Below, piece after piece: positions 22,377 through 33,389 of a stretch of 40,476 nucleotides of DNA (position 1 is the first letter of the stretch; each line of letters opens with the position of its first letter). The stretch is from Reclinomonas americana ATCC 50394. Taxonomy: Eukaryota; Jakobida; Jakobea; Jakobida. The DNA lies in contig PS015458.1 of the NCBI GenBank assembly GCA_048213135.1, positions 1 to 40,476 on the forward strand, in the 5' to 3' direction. The position numbers were made by a program, and so were the translations under genes. A model generated the notes under the pieces. That model saw only the letters and a program-made list of their open reading frames with translations, made no database searches and was not told the origin of the DNA.

Positions 22377-22648
22377 TCCGCGACGACGAGGACTCAAGAA
22401 GTATGTGCAGGTTACTAGCTAGCCATATATAGTTTCGTGAGTGAGGTAGCGAGACGGAAGAGCTGGCCAGTGGCACGGCACTGGGAAGCGGGAAAGTGGC
22501 AACGATCCACACTTTCGCCTCTCGGAGAGAGAAAGACCGGCACTTGCGCACACGGTATTGCATGAGAAGTGCGAGTGGTGAGAGGAGAGCAGAGCGCCTT
22601 CAGTAAACACACACGCACGTACATTTCAATCTCCCGTCGCCGTTCGTT

Positions 22649-23682
22649 TTACCTCTTTGGTCGCCGAGCACGCACTCGGTTCGACAAGTGCCGTGCGCGA
22701 CGCAGGTTTGTCGCCAGCTCTCCCACAGACACCAACAAAGCCTCTGCATCGGCCGGAGACGCTTCTGTATCCTCGCTCGCCGGATCGTGCCCCACAACCG
22801 CACTCTCCACCTCGATCAGCATATCAGTCAGCCCCTGCAACACCTGCGTGCCATTGCGCGCACGTGACACCGTGTCCTCCATGTGTCGGATCTGGTCACT
22901 GGCCGCAGCGTACTGCACACCAGAAAAAAGACGCGCGCGTTGGAAGAGGCAGACAAAGAGAGAGGAGAAGATCGAGTTGTCCAACCTGCTTCTTCAACAC
23001 AGCCAATCGCTCTCGCAACTCGCGCTTCTCCCGCTCGGCTTGCGCCACTGCTCGCGACACCATGCGGTAGTCCATCAACGCAGTGCGCTGCGCAGTGTGT
23101 CAGCAGCACGCATGCAAGGAAAGGAGAAAGAGGAGGAAAGGGCAGACCATGTCTTCAGTCATTGCTGCGAACTGGTGCACCAGATGTCGCAACTCGGGGA
23201 ACTCCTGCAGTCTGATGTGACAGTGAGCAGAGGAGGGGAAGAGGCACGGGGAGAGAAGAGGAGGAGGAGGAGGAGGAGGAGGAGGACGAGGAGGACGAGA
23301 AGGAGGAGGAGGAGGAGGAGAAGAAGAAGAAGAGGAGAAGAGAAGAAGAAGAAGAAGAAGAATAGGAAGGAGGCGGAGGAGGAGAAGAAGGAGAACAAGA
23401 ACAACAAGAAGGATGAGGAGGAGGAGGAGGAGGNNNNNNNNNNNNNNNNNNNNAGAAGAAGAAGAGGCACAGAGAGAGCATGAGACACAGAGAGGAAGAG
23501 GCACAGAGAGAGCAGACTCACTCAGGTTGCACAGCCTCCTTGAACACCATCAACATCACATCGGCCTCAGTCAGCTCCTCCACCGCTCGCTCAGTGTGCC
23601 TGCGCTTGCGACTACTGCTTCCTTGCTCGTCATCATCTTCCCTCTCGCCAGCAGCAGCACCACTTCGCCTGCGCTTTCCCAT
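22649..23682 (-). CDS. Basic coiled-coil nuclear protein, family not recognised
   Basis: Four exons join in phase. MGKRRRSGAAAGEREDDD starts at 23682; the acceptor ccttcag-type site before LQEFPELRHLVHQFAAMTED follows. Next is TALMDYRMVSRAVAQAER with a long Glu/Arg/Lys coiled coil (REKRELRERLAVLKKQ). The last exon starts YAAASDQIRHMEDTVSRARN and ends RVRARRPKR at the stop 22649. The total is about 205 residues. Two basic clusters near the N-terminus (KRRR, SRKRRHTER) look like nuclear localisation signals. Size, acidic/basic N-terminus and coiled coil would suit a kinetochore, Mediator or other nuclear complex subunit, but no motif decides it. The intron at 23240-23500 is a GA tract with a 20-N gap (23434-23453). 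Its start codon is 57 bp from that of the SNAPC4-like gene on the other strand. Confidence 0.7.
23240..23500. repeat. GA/GGA-rich intron tract with 20-N gap
   Basis: gaggaggag, gaagaagaa and cagagagag units in the first intron of the coiled-coil gene, CT-rich on the coding strand. N run at 23434-23453. Confidence 0.9.
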
Positions 23683-23739
23683 GCAACACGAAAACAAAAA
23701 CACAGGACGCGAGGACGCACGCGGACAAGTCTTTTCGTG
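23683..23739. promoter_or_regulatory. 57-bp bidirectional start region
   Basis: The start codons of the coiled-coil gene (-) and the SNAPC4-like gene (+) are separated by only 57 bp, containing an A-rich part (gaaaacaaaaacac) and a GC-rich part. Both 5' UTRs and the core promoter must overlap here or run into the coding regions, if both starts are right. Confidence 0.5.
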
Positions 23740-24412
23740 ATGGAAGTTGGGCGCGGACTGTGTGCCGCCCTCGCCTTGTGCGACATCAACCTGTGCGTGC
23801 TCGCCGAGCAGCGCGCCAAAGTCGAGGCCGCAATGATGAGCAACCGAGCGTCCAAGGTGAGTGAGACACACGCGACGTTCTCTTTCTCAATGTGTCTCAC
23901 CTCTCTGCACAGAGGGCGGTTGACTCGTTCATTGCTGAGAGCTCTGCGATGCTGAGTGAGCTCAACTTGCCTGGAGTCGGCTTGTCGTACTTTATCGATG
24001 TCAGAGGCGAGGTGAAGAAGAGAGAGAGATAGAGAGACTCAGAGAGAGAGAGAGAGAGAGACTCAGAGAAGAGAAGAGAGAGAGAGTGACTCAGTGAGTG
24101 ATCATCATCTTCTTCTCCTCTTATGTTGTTTTGTTGTTGTTCTCAGAGACCACCGGCGACTGCGGAGGCACAGCGCACTGCTGTGATTCGTGAGAGTATG
24201 CCATTGGAGTACTCGACTCGAAAGTGTTGCGTCTTCTCTCACTCTCTTGCCTTCTCTCACACTCTCTTGCCTTCTCTCCTTCAGTCTCGACCTGCCTCCC
24301 TCACCCATTCAGTCCTTCTCCTTCCCTGTCTTTCTCCCCTTGGTTGCCTGTCTCCCTGTCGCACTCACTCTCAGACTGCATGCTTGCCTTCCAGTCTGTC
24401 TGTCTTCTGTCG

Positions 24413-24454
<42 letters not shown>

Positions 24455-27400
24455 GCCCTGTTCGTGCCCTTCCTCCCTCTCACTCTGTCTCCTTCATCGA
24501 TCGATACCTCTCCTTCCTCCCTTCCCTCCTTGTCTCCCCTCTCCCCCTGTCAATCAGTCTGCATGCTGCCCTGCCAGTCTATATGTTGTCTCCTTCCTCT
24601 CTTCTCTCCTTGTCTCCCTCTCCCTCTCCCTCTCTTCATTCCTCCCTCGCCCTCCCTCTCTTCATTCTTCCCTTGCCCTCCCTCCTCCCTCACCCTCCTC
24701 CCTCACCCTCCTCCCTCACCCCCCTGCCTCACCCCCCTCCCTTCCCCTTCTCCCTTTTTGCAGGGTCTTCCGAGGACGACGCACTGCTGACCTACACAGT
24801 GCGAAATCTCATCCTGGAGGACCTCACCGCGCATCTCATGGAACAGTTGTGTAATAATAGTGGTAGAAGGTGTGGGGCGAGCTTCTCACTGTGAGAGCGC
24901 AGGTACAGCAACATGTCTGGCGGCGACATTGCGGAGCTAAATGACAAGCTGCAGGCGCTGTCGGAGGAGTCGCTGGAGGAGCTAGAGAAGAAGGCGCTAA
25001 AGCCGATTGACTGGAAGGCGGTGGCGGCGTCCAGTGTTGCGTTTAATCTTCCCTCGTTGTCTATATGGTGGATGCTGATGGTGTATGTCGTGCCGTAGTT
25101 TGCGTCGCGTGAGCCGCGTGAATTGCAGTGGCACTGGTACCACCATCTGAGTGCGCTGGTCAATCGCGGCTCGTGGACCAAGGAGGAGGAGAAGGAGCTG
25201 CGCCGGCTGGCCGCCGTGCACGGTGGACATCAGTGGGATCTCGTCAGCAGCGAGCTGGGAGTTTCGTGTGCACATTGTGTGTGTGTGGCGGGGATAAGAG
25301 TAGTTAACTCTGTGTTTGTGTTGGCCGAGCAGACGAATCGCACCCCTTTTCAGTGCCTGGTGCGGTATCAGCGGTCGCTGAACAAGACATTAACCAAACG
25401 GTCTGGTTGCCGTGAGTGTTGCGCCTGCGCGCGTGTAATGGAGTTGAGTGCTGACCCGCGGTGAGCAGTGCCTGGAGTTCCGAGGACGACGAGAAGCTGC
25501 GCGAGGGTGTGCGCATGTATGGCGAGGGGAACTGGCAGCAGAGTTTCGTGGGTCGCAGTGGAAAGAGCCCCGCTTCGCGTATTTACTATAGGTGTGTGCG
25601 ATGCAGTTGCCAGCATTGTGCAGGGTCGCACCGGTCAGCAATGTCTCCATCGGTGGCACAAGACGCTGCGGCCGAGCATTTGTCGCGCACCGTGGATGCC
25701 CGACGACGACCGAGTTGCGTGCTCTCGACTTGTTTGTGGATCACTTTTCTCTGAGTCTCACCCACCGCCGTGCACAGCGTCTCTTGCTGGCTGTGCAGGC
25801 GTATGGGAAGGGCCAGTGGACGCATGTCGCTCGCCACGTTCCCAGTACGTGCACACCAAGTACACGGCAACACATCAACAGACACAGCACAGTAGATTGC
25901 ACACGCATTCTCTCTCTCTCACTCTCACATTGTTTCGGTGTGCCCTTTTTTACACTTGCTGACACGATCTCGGGATTGGCAGATCGCACCGATGTGCAGT
26001 GCCGCGAGCGATGGGAAAACATTCTCAACCCGTCGGTGGCCATGCACGAGTGGACCGAGGACGAGGACAAACTGCTGCTGGAGGTGGTGGAGAAGTATGG
26101 GGCCGGCAAGTGGAGCTTGATTTGTCGCGAGATCCCCAATCGCACCGACAATCAGTGTTGGAGAAGGTGCGTTTGTTTGAAGCGCATGAATAATAAGGAG
26201 CCGGAAATTGACACATTCAACGATGTGCAGATGGAGGGCGCTCACTGAACGTGAAGATGTAATTGAGCATCGCCGCAAGGCACGCAAGATGAAAACCGCG
26301 CTGCCTGTGGGCAGCAGTCGACCGTCGGACAAGCCTGCGCTGTCGGTGGAGGAGCTCGTCGATCTGGAGGAAGAGGAGGAAGAAGAGGATGAGAATGAGG
26401 GCGAGAAGACTGCGACACCGGTGGGGCGCGACTGTGTTGTTGAGCTGTGCACCCTTCCCGTTCACTGACTCCACCCCCCTCGACGACAGGGAAGTGCGCG
26501 TGGCTCCAAGGGCCGCAAGCGTGCCGCCGACGGTGAAGGCGACTCGGCGGAACAGTCGGTCAGGAAACGGGCGCGCACGAAAAAGGCGAGCAAGGAGACG
26601 GGCTCGGCAGCTGCGGCCGCTGCGGCGCTTCTCGGATCGCCCTTGTCGTCGTCGGAGGCGACGGGCGAGGTAGTGCCCAAGCGGCGCGGTCCAGGCAGGC
26701 CACGCAAGGACAGGAGTATCGGCGGTAAGTTTGCCTCAATATGGTTGCAGTGATGTATTGGTGACTCAATCTTCTCGTGTTCGCAGACGCGGCGAATGTG
26801 CCTGCGCCGATGAGGTGTGCTTTTTTCGTGCAAGTGTGTGCCTTGCTTTATATTTCTTCTCACTCTCTCCGCCGCACACAGTGCTGAAGAACGGCTGTTT
26901 GTGGCCATCGAGTCGCGGATATACGACGAGACCGGACAACTCGTGCAAGTGGTGCCCGCCGCACCGCTGCCAGAGGGAGATGGCGGTGCTGCGGGTGCCG
27001 TGGCGGCTGGCTCCGCAGCGGCGCCGATTGTGGTGGAGGAGCACGACGTGGAGATGCAGGAAGAAGACGATGACGATGCGGACAGTGATGAGGGTGCGGA
27101 AATGGAGGAGGTGGAAGAGGAAGGTGAGTGGGGGGAGGGAAGGGGAAGGAATAGGAAGGGCAAGGGATTGGTGATAAGAGAGAGGGGGGAGAAAAGGAAA
27201 ATATGTGCGCGGTGGCACAAAGAAGGGCAAGGTGTGTCTGAGAGACGGAGATGGGCAGGAGGACAAGAAAGGGAGAGAGATAGTGGAATGCAAAAGGAGA
27301 ACATTTGCTTAACATGGGGAGTGGACAGAGGAGGGGAAGAACTTCTGGGGAGTGTCAGCGACAAATACATGGGTGATGTGGACACGGGAAGTATGTTTGA

Positions 27401-28156
27401 GTTAAGGAGAGGATATGCGTAATGGATGTGGATGGGGAATGGGAATGTGCAGGGGACTGAGATGGGGAGTGGACAGAGGAGGGGAAGAAGGTAAAGGAGA
27501 GCAAAAATGACAGCGAGCATGTGTAGGGGAATGTGAAGGTGAAAGAGGAAGGCGGGTGAAGGAAAGGGAAGGGAAAGGGGGAGTGCGGAGGAGATGACGC
27601 AATGGTGTAAGAGAGGGTGCTGATGAGCAAGAGGAAGATGGAAGCCGATAGAATAATGGGTGTGTGCAGTTGAGTGACAAGCAAAGGTGGGGAGCAAGGA
27701 GAATGTGGAATGAGAGGTATGCTTGAGTTACCGAGAGTAAAGGTGACGGCCAACGCATAGAATGTGTTGAAACGGGAGTGGGCGAAGGAGAGGTAGATGA
27801 GGCGAACATGTTGCAAGGAGTAGGTGTGCGCAAGTGCCCAAAAGCAATGGTGACAGCCAGCAGAGAGGATGGGCGTTCTTGAATGCGAGAGAGAGAGGGA
27901 CAGAGCGATATGATGATAACTTTGTTGAGTGGGAGTACACTCTACTAGAATCATCCTGCTTGTCTCTTCTCCTCTGTCGTCGTTTTTCATTCCCAGAGTT
28001 CATCCTTCTTCTCTCTCGGAATCATCACCGTCAGAGCGCTATGCTCTCCTCACACTCAGGCTCACATCTCCGTGTCCCTGTCTCTCTCCCGCCATCGCAG
28101 ATTCGGCGGCCTTTATCGCGTGCCCTGCCCACATTCACATGTCCACCGACGACTGA
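23740..28156 (+). CDS. SNAPC4/SNAP190-like Myb-repeat protein with AT-hook
   Basis: Resembles the Myb-type DNA-binding subunit of the snRNA-activating complex that recognises the proximal sequence element of snRNA promoters. After an N-terminal helical region (MEVGRGLCAALALCDINLC) come successive SANT/Myb repeats: a half repeat RKWSSEDDALL, then a coiled segment, GSWTKEEEKELRRLAAVHGG, AWSSEDDEKLREGVRMYGEG with GRTGQQCLHRWHK, APWMPDDD then RLLLAVQAYGKGQWTHVARH with NRTDVQCRERW, and HEWTEDEDKLLLEVVEKYG with NRTDNQCWRRW. The repeat count (about four and a half) fits the SNAPC4 family better than ordinary c-Myb. The tail has an acidic stretch, a basic region and an AT-hook (RRGPGRPRKDR, near 26680-26715). 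The last intron (27124-28100) is 977 nt, joining to DSAAFIACPAHIHMSTDD and stop 28156. Three introns use gttgcg donors (24226, 25036, 25714). Confidence 0.85.
24232..24765 (+). repeat. CT-rich intron tract in the SNAPC4-like gene
   Basis: tctctcactct, (TC)n and ctccctcaccc units between the donor at 24226 and the acceptor just before the exon coding SSEDDALLTYTV. Open frames here are low-complexity artefacts. Confidence 0.9.
27124..28100 (+). repeat. Long GA-rich intron with internal duplications
   Basis: The block ggggagtggacagaggaggg occurs at about 27318 and again at 27465. gtatgtttgagtta near 27391 is echoed by gtatgcttgagtta near 27718. The intron is purine-rich and has the gtgagt donor at 27124 and the acceptor catcgcag. 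Confidence 0.6.
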
Positions 28157-28190
28157 ATGAAGGGGCACTCCTTGTTGGCTCTGTGTCCTT

Positions 28191-29405
28191 TCACGCCTCG
28201 CCGTCGCCAATCTCAATGTCCACCACCACTGGCCGGTTGGTGAGAACGCGCGAGTCCATGCCACCGCCGACGTTGGCGGCGTTGACGAACAGGGTGTTGT
28301 CGTGCACCGCAACCCCGTAACCGGCATGAATGTGACCGAATACGTGAAGCAGCGGCTGCAGGTGCTTCACTGTCTGTGTGTGTGGAGAGTTAAGCGTTGA
28401 GTGAAAGGGAAGAGAGCATGCAGTGTGCCAACCTGGAGAACTCTGCATGTGATGTGGTCAGTCACTCGATCAACGACGACGAGGCTGGCGCAGAGGTACA
28501 ACGCAACTCTGGGCACCCGCCTGCTCGCCCACCGTCGCAAATGCCCTGCGGTGGTGGGTGCGTGATGAGGATCTGTGCGGAAATGGCCTGGGTGAGGAAC
28601 AGTGCCGGGGAGTTGCAGCTGAGAGGGATGAGAACACACATCGACACTGCCGGGCGCCGCTCCTCGTGGCAGCTGGTAAGGGGTGCCCTCTGTGGCGCGT
28701 CGTTGTGAGCAGTGGCACAATGGCATGCAAGCACAACGTCTCCATACCTGGTTGAAACGGCAAGCCAATGATCCGCACACCGTCGCACTCGACCGCCTCG
28801 TGATCCGTGTGCAACACGGCGGTGGCATTCGACAGCACCTCCCTCAAGCCCTCATACCCGCCCAGATCGAGATCCACATAATTCCGCTCGTGATTCCCGC
28901 AGATCACCACCTTGTGCTGGTGTGGCAACGTGCCCAGCCACTCGTTGAAGGCCACAAAGTGCGCCTGGCGTGACATGAGCGTGAAATCGCCTGCATGAAC
29001 GATCGATCGGTTTTCGGAACAGCGATCGATCGCAAACGAGCGAGACAACTGACCGGCGTGAACGAGGATATCGCCAGTCGGCACAGCGGCACCCAGCACC
29101 GACTCGAACTTGCCTTGCTGCGCGTGCGTGTCTGCACAGTTGTCTTTTGTGCAAAAATAGCATCGATCGCAAAAAAAGATCGCGATCAATCGATCGCAGC
29201 CCTCACCTGACACGCACACCACACGATGCCGACGTCGACGGTGATCGTGATCACCAGCATCATCCACCAGCGCGACACTGGCCTCTGCATTCACAGCGCA
29301 CGCATTGACAGTGCGCTGTCCGTAATCCGTAACTCGTGCGACGGATCCACGTTGCGCCACTTGAAGTGGTGGCATAGGCGGCGACGAGGAGGAGGAAGGC
29401 GCACT
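28191..29405 (-). CDS. MPPED-type metallophosphoesterase (5' end in gap)
   Basis: Calcineurin-like phosphoesterase of the MPPED1/MPPED2 (239FB) type, a dimetal hydrolase acting on phosphodiesters; the substrate here is unknown. The metal-binding motifs are in order: VVCVSDTHAQQ (split by an intron), DILVHAGDFTL (split after HA), KVVICGNHERNYVDL, DILITHPPP and LLHVFGHIHAGYG. The block LPRGAAPGSVD before ILITH matches the family spacing, and GGCPELLKHLQPLLHVFG matches the family helix. Exons join in phase; the last starts at 28369 and ends at TGA 28191. The N-terminal Ser/Pro-rich region runs into the N gap 29406-29519, so the start is not seen. Its stop lies 34 bp from that of the convergent SNAPC4-like gene. 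Confidence 0.88.
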
Positions 29406-30107
29406 NNNNNNNNNNNNNNNNNNNNNNNNNNNNNNNNNNNNNNNNNNNNNNNNNNNNNNNNNNNNNNNNNNNNNNNNNNNNNNNNNNNNNNNNNNNNNNN
29501 NNNNNNNNNNNNNNNNNNNCAGTCGTGCGTGCTCTATCTTTAGTGCATTCTGTGTCGTTGTCTCTCTCTCTCTCTCGCTGCTTGTGTTTGCATCCATCTG
29601 CACGCTTCCCATCCTCTCCGTTCGCTCGTTCTTGCATTCCTTGTCTCTCCTCTCGGACACATACATACTCTCTCTTTTCTCTCTCCTCTCTCGCTTCCAA
29701 TGTGTTTCTAGCGTGTTTGGGTGTCCTTTCTCTCTCATCTCCTGAGTTCCTCTCTCCCTCGGTGTGTGCGTTCGCCTGTGCGTTTCTCCTTTCTCTTGCC
29801 CTCTCACTCGCACCCAACTTCCCTGCGCTTTCTCTGCTTGTAAGTGCATCGGGCTCGCTCTCTTTCTCTCTCCTCTGCTCGTTTGTGTCCATCTCTCTCG
29901 TTCCCTGTGTTTCTCCCTCTCCAATATACAGTTCTCCGTCTCTCTCTCTCAGCGTCTGTGTTTGTCTCTTTCTTTCTCGTTCGCATAATTCGATCTCGCC
30001 GACTCTCTTTCGCTCTTTCTTACTCCCCTTCTTTTCTCTCTCCTTCTTGCCTTTTCTCTTCTCTCTGCGTGTGTGAGTACCGCTGCTAATCGTGTTCCTT
30101 GTTGCAG
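29406..30107. other. Gap plus CT-rich sequence between MPPED and lipase genes
   Basis: 114 N (29406-29519), then about 590 bases of CT-rich sequence ending at the lipase acceptor gttgcag (30107). The divergent promoters and first exons of both neighbours probably lie in or beside the gap. Nothing else is recognisable. Confidence 0.6.
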
Positions 30108-33065
30108 CCTTTGACGCCCGCGCCAATCGCATCGTGGTGGCCTTCAAGGGCACCGACGGCATTCCCGACTACATTGCCGACATTGATGTGCTGAAGACGC
30201 AGCTGTGGGACACGGGTGCGTGGATGGAGGCTGGGATTTTGAGGCGTGGGAAGTGTGTGTTTATCTGATGCGCTGTGTATTGTAGGCGTCAAGGTGCACG
30301 AGGGCTTCCTGCGCTCGTATGAGGTGTGTGAGAGGGAGGGAGGGAACGAGGGAAAGGGAGAAGGGGGAGAGAGAGAGGAGGGAGGGAAGGAGGGAAAGGG
30401 AGGAAGGGGGGAAGGGACAGAGAGAGAGAGAGAGATAAGTACAATCTATTTGCGAGAGAGAATGTGTCGTGTATGCGTGCGACTTTATTTTGTGCAACGT
30501 GAGTGAAAGAAGGAAGGGAAGGAGTGAGGGAACAAGAGAGAAGAACAATCAGTTTGCGAGAGAGAATGTGTCGTGTATGCGTGCGACTTTATTGTGTGCA
30601 ACGTGAGTGCCTGTGTGACAGGGATGGAGAATTCTCTGACTGCTGTGCAGCGTTCACGCGCGCACATGCACGCTCTTCTACACTGTGTCTTATGCGCTGC
30701 ATTTCTCTTTATCGCACGAATCACTATTGTGTTCCGTTTGTGCGAAGAGTGTGTTGCAGCAGGAGGGAGGGAGGGAGATCACTTGTGTGTGCCATGAACA
30801 GTGTTATGTAGGAAGGGCGGAAGAGACTAATGTGTTTCCTGTCTTGCACTTGTGTATGTCACAGAAACTGTGTCATGATGTCTTCTTCCTGTGTGTCCTG
30901 AATAGGGCTTTATTTTCAACATCGATAGCACACTTTTAAACAGTATTAGTTGTAGAAGGGAAGCACACGAGACTTGTTGGCGATCACTGGTAGATGCTCA
31001 TTGTTGTGTGTGGATTAGTGAAGTTTCTATTTTTTGTAAAGCGAAGGGAGATTCACTTGTGTGACGACAGTGTTTTTTTGTGATTGCCATTTCTTACATG
31101 TGCGTTCCCCATTCTACAGGCCTGCAAGGACCAGTGGTACGCCGATTTCGACCGCCACAACCAGAACCACCCGAACGCACAGATTGTCGTCCTCGGGTTG
31201 GTGGACCGCTGGAGTTGCTCTCCACTTCTCTCGACACTCACAACATGCTTTTCTCCACGGCAGACACTCGCTGGGCGGCGCACAGGCGACGCTGGCCGCT
31301 GTGGATCTGACCTACCACCACCAGATTGATGTTGCGTTTCATACGAGTGTGTTTGTGTGCTGCTACTGCTGTTGCCGACATCTCCGTGTGTGCAGCCGAG
31401 CCGCATGATGGTGTTCACCTTTGGCAGCCCGCGTGTTGGCGCCGACAACTCGTTCTACCCGTTCTACATCAGCGAGATCCCGCTCGGACGCTCGTGGCGC
31501 ATTGTGCAGTTGCGTTTTCCGTGAATATTTTTGTTGCTTCTGCATTGTTGCTCACATTCCCGTCTCCACTTTGCAGCAACCACGACATTGTGCCTGGTGA
31601 GTGTGTGGGAGTGGAGGGAGAGGGAGAGAATGTGTTTAGTGCACACTGATCAGTGTGAAAGTGACGTTGGGAGTGAGTCAGTTGTTGTCGGGAGTATGTA
31701 AGTGAGTTCTTGCACGTGTATCAGTGAATGTGAGTGAGGCAGTGTGTGTCGGCGAGTATGCAAGTGAGGAGTGCAGTGCGATTCAGTGAGTGTGCAAGTG
31801 TGGGGTGAGTCAAATTGTGCGAATCGTCAAGTGAGCGTGCACGTGAGGAAGTGCGTGTTAGTGAAATGTAGGAAGTGCGTGTTGGAGGTGCAGAATGCGC
31901 GCCTGCCTGCGTGTCCGAATGCTCTCTCTCTCTCTCTGCACCAGTGTGTGCGCGTGGAAGGGTGAGAGTGTCCAACTGAGTGCTTGCACGTGTGTCAGTG
32001 AGTGTGGGAATGTGTGTTGGCAAGTATGCAAGTGAGGGAGTGCAGTACGATTATGTGAATGACCAAGTGAGAGAGCGCACGCGTATCAGTGCGAAATGCG
32101 CGCCTGCCTGCGTGGCTGTAATCTCTCTCTCTTGAAAAATGAGAGTCTCCGAATGAGTGCTTGCACGTGTGTCTGTGAGTGGGAGTGAGTATGTGTGTGT
32201 GAAAAGTATTACGGGAATGAGGAGGCGCACAATGTTCGCTTGTCAGCGTGTCTGTTTGTTGCTCGCTGCACGACTGTGTACGCGTGGAAGCGTGAGAGAG
32301 TGCCAGAGAGTGTCAGCGAGTGAGAGAGAGAGAGATTGACTGCACCCTGCATTGGGAAAATGTGACTGAGTGCTTGTTATTGTGCCCGATGATGCTGGTG
32401 CGCGTGCTGACTGTTTTCATTCCACTTCTCCCCCTCGCAGATGTGAGTTGGTCGCTGACAATACCGAGCAAAATAATTGTTCTTTCATACTAACAATTGC
32501 CATTGCAGCTGCCACCGAGCTACTTTAGCTTCGAGCACGTGCCGATCGAGGTGTGGTACAACGAGGTGAGTGGCATACATCAGTGCGGGCACAGGAAGCT
32601 CGCTCGTCGCTCATTTGCATTCTCAGGACAACACCGAGTACAAGGTGTGCGAGCCGACCAAGGACTGCGGACCTCGTTGCGTCTTATTCCCCCACGCACT
32701 TGCACTCTTGACACACTTGCTGACATTGCATGTGCAGAGATCAACTTGTCGTCGGCCGGTACGCTCGCCTCACTTGTTCTTTTCGTCTGCTCACTCTCAC
32801 TCTACGCTTGTATCTTGTCTGTGCAAAAAATATTACCCAACAGACCACCACTTCTACGTTGCGCACACGCCTCTCCTCACCGTTCGTGAAACACACACAC
32901 ACACACACGGCTCCCTCACTTCTTGTGTGCATTTGTTGATGCGTGCAGGTCGGTGTGCCGCTCGACTGTGGCCTCAAGCGCGTGCAGATCGACGACGGTG
33001 CCTACGTGCGCGCTCTGTCGCGCAACAAGTGGCGGTACAACTTGGCCGCCAACGCCGAGGAGTAG
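30108..33065 (+). CDS. Class 3 lipase (alpha/beta hydrolase), 5' end missing, contains a 2-nt micro-exon
   Basis: Fungal-type triacylglycerol lipase (Lipase_3 fold). Exons that join in phase: 30108-30215, 30286-30323, 31120-31196, 31264-31330, 31396-31508, 31577-31596, 32441-32442, 32509-32565, 32627-32675, 32738-32775 (end uncertain) and 32949-33065. Motifs: IVVAFKGTD and YIADIDV (oxyanion/strand region), nucleophile elbow VLGHSLGGAQATLAAVDL with catalytic Ser, VFTFGSPRVG followed by the catalytic Asp region, and HNHDIVPDLPPSYF. A His near the C-terminus is not evident; the usual place lies near the poorly resolved exon 32738-32775. Stop TAG at 33063-33065. The N-terminus, probably with a signal peptide, is upstream in the gap region. 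Donors at 31331, 31509 and 32676 are gttgcgt. Two of its introns are about 800 nt and filled with repeats. Confidence 0.87.
30898..31005 (+). repeat. Dispersed repeat family B, copy 1
   Basis: Lies in the 30324-31119 intron of the lipase gene. Closely matches 36516-36618: ctgaat, tcaacatcgata, ttgtagaag, then agcacacgagacttgttggc gatcact and agatgctcattgtt are shared. Confidence 0.85.
31597..32440 (+). repeat. Triplicated repeat of about 270 bp in a lipase intron
   Basis: Blocks such as cttgcacgtgtgtcagtgag recur near 31710, 31981 and 32160. gcgcgcctgcctgcgtg recurs near 31897 and 32098, with a diverged version near 32240. cgcgtggaa.gtgagag recurs near 31951 and 32281. The sequence is full of gtgagtg, that is, donor-like strings. 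Confidence 0.65.
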
Positions 33066-33389
33066 TCGTGGAAGGAGTTGTTTTGTTTGCGCTGTTTTGC
33101 ACACCTGAAATGAATCAGTCTGATGGAGGAGAGCGGATGGGAGGAGGAAGACGTGCTTCAGTGTGCTTTCACCGGTGAGTGTTGGTGTTGATAATGCTGT
33201 GTCTTCATCGCTGTCAGTTTGTTGCATATGCACGACACTGTTGGCATGTTTCTCCCAGCTCTGGCGTGACACCCCTGTCACACCATATCCATCGAAGATG
33301 CACAGACTTCACGACTCTCCATCGCAGACAAAGGAACGAAATTTGCAGTGCTCTAGTTTTTCCTCATTGTCTTCGTGAGCACTGGCAAG
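33066..33389. other. Intergenic, nothing recognised
   Basis: 3' flank of the lipase gene and upstream region of the first proline-rich ORF. No domain-bearing frame. Confidence 0.4.

Noticed and set aside
28470-29924. 484-codon minus-strand frame through the gap
   Set aside because: The part right of the gap is translated GA-rich low-complexity sequence; only the MPPED exons to the left are supported.
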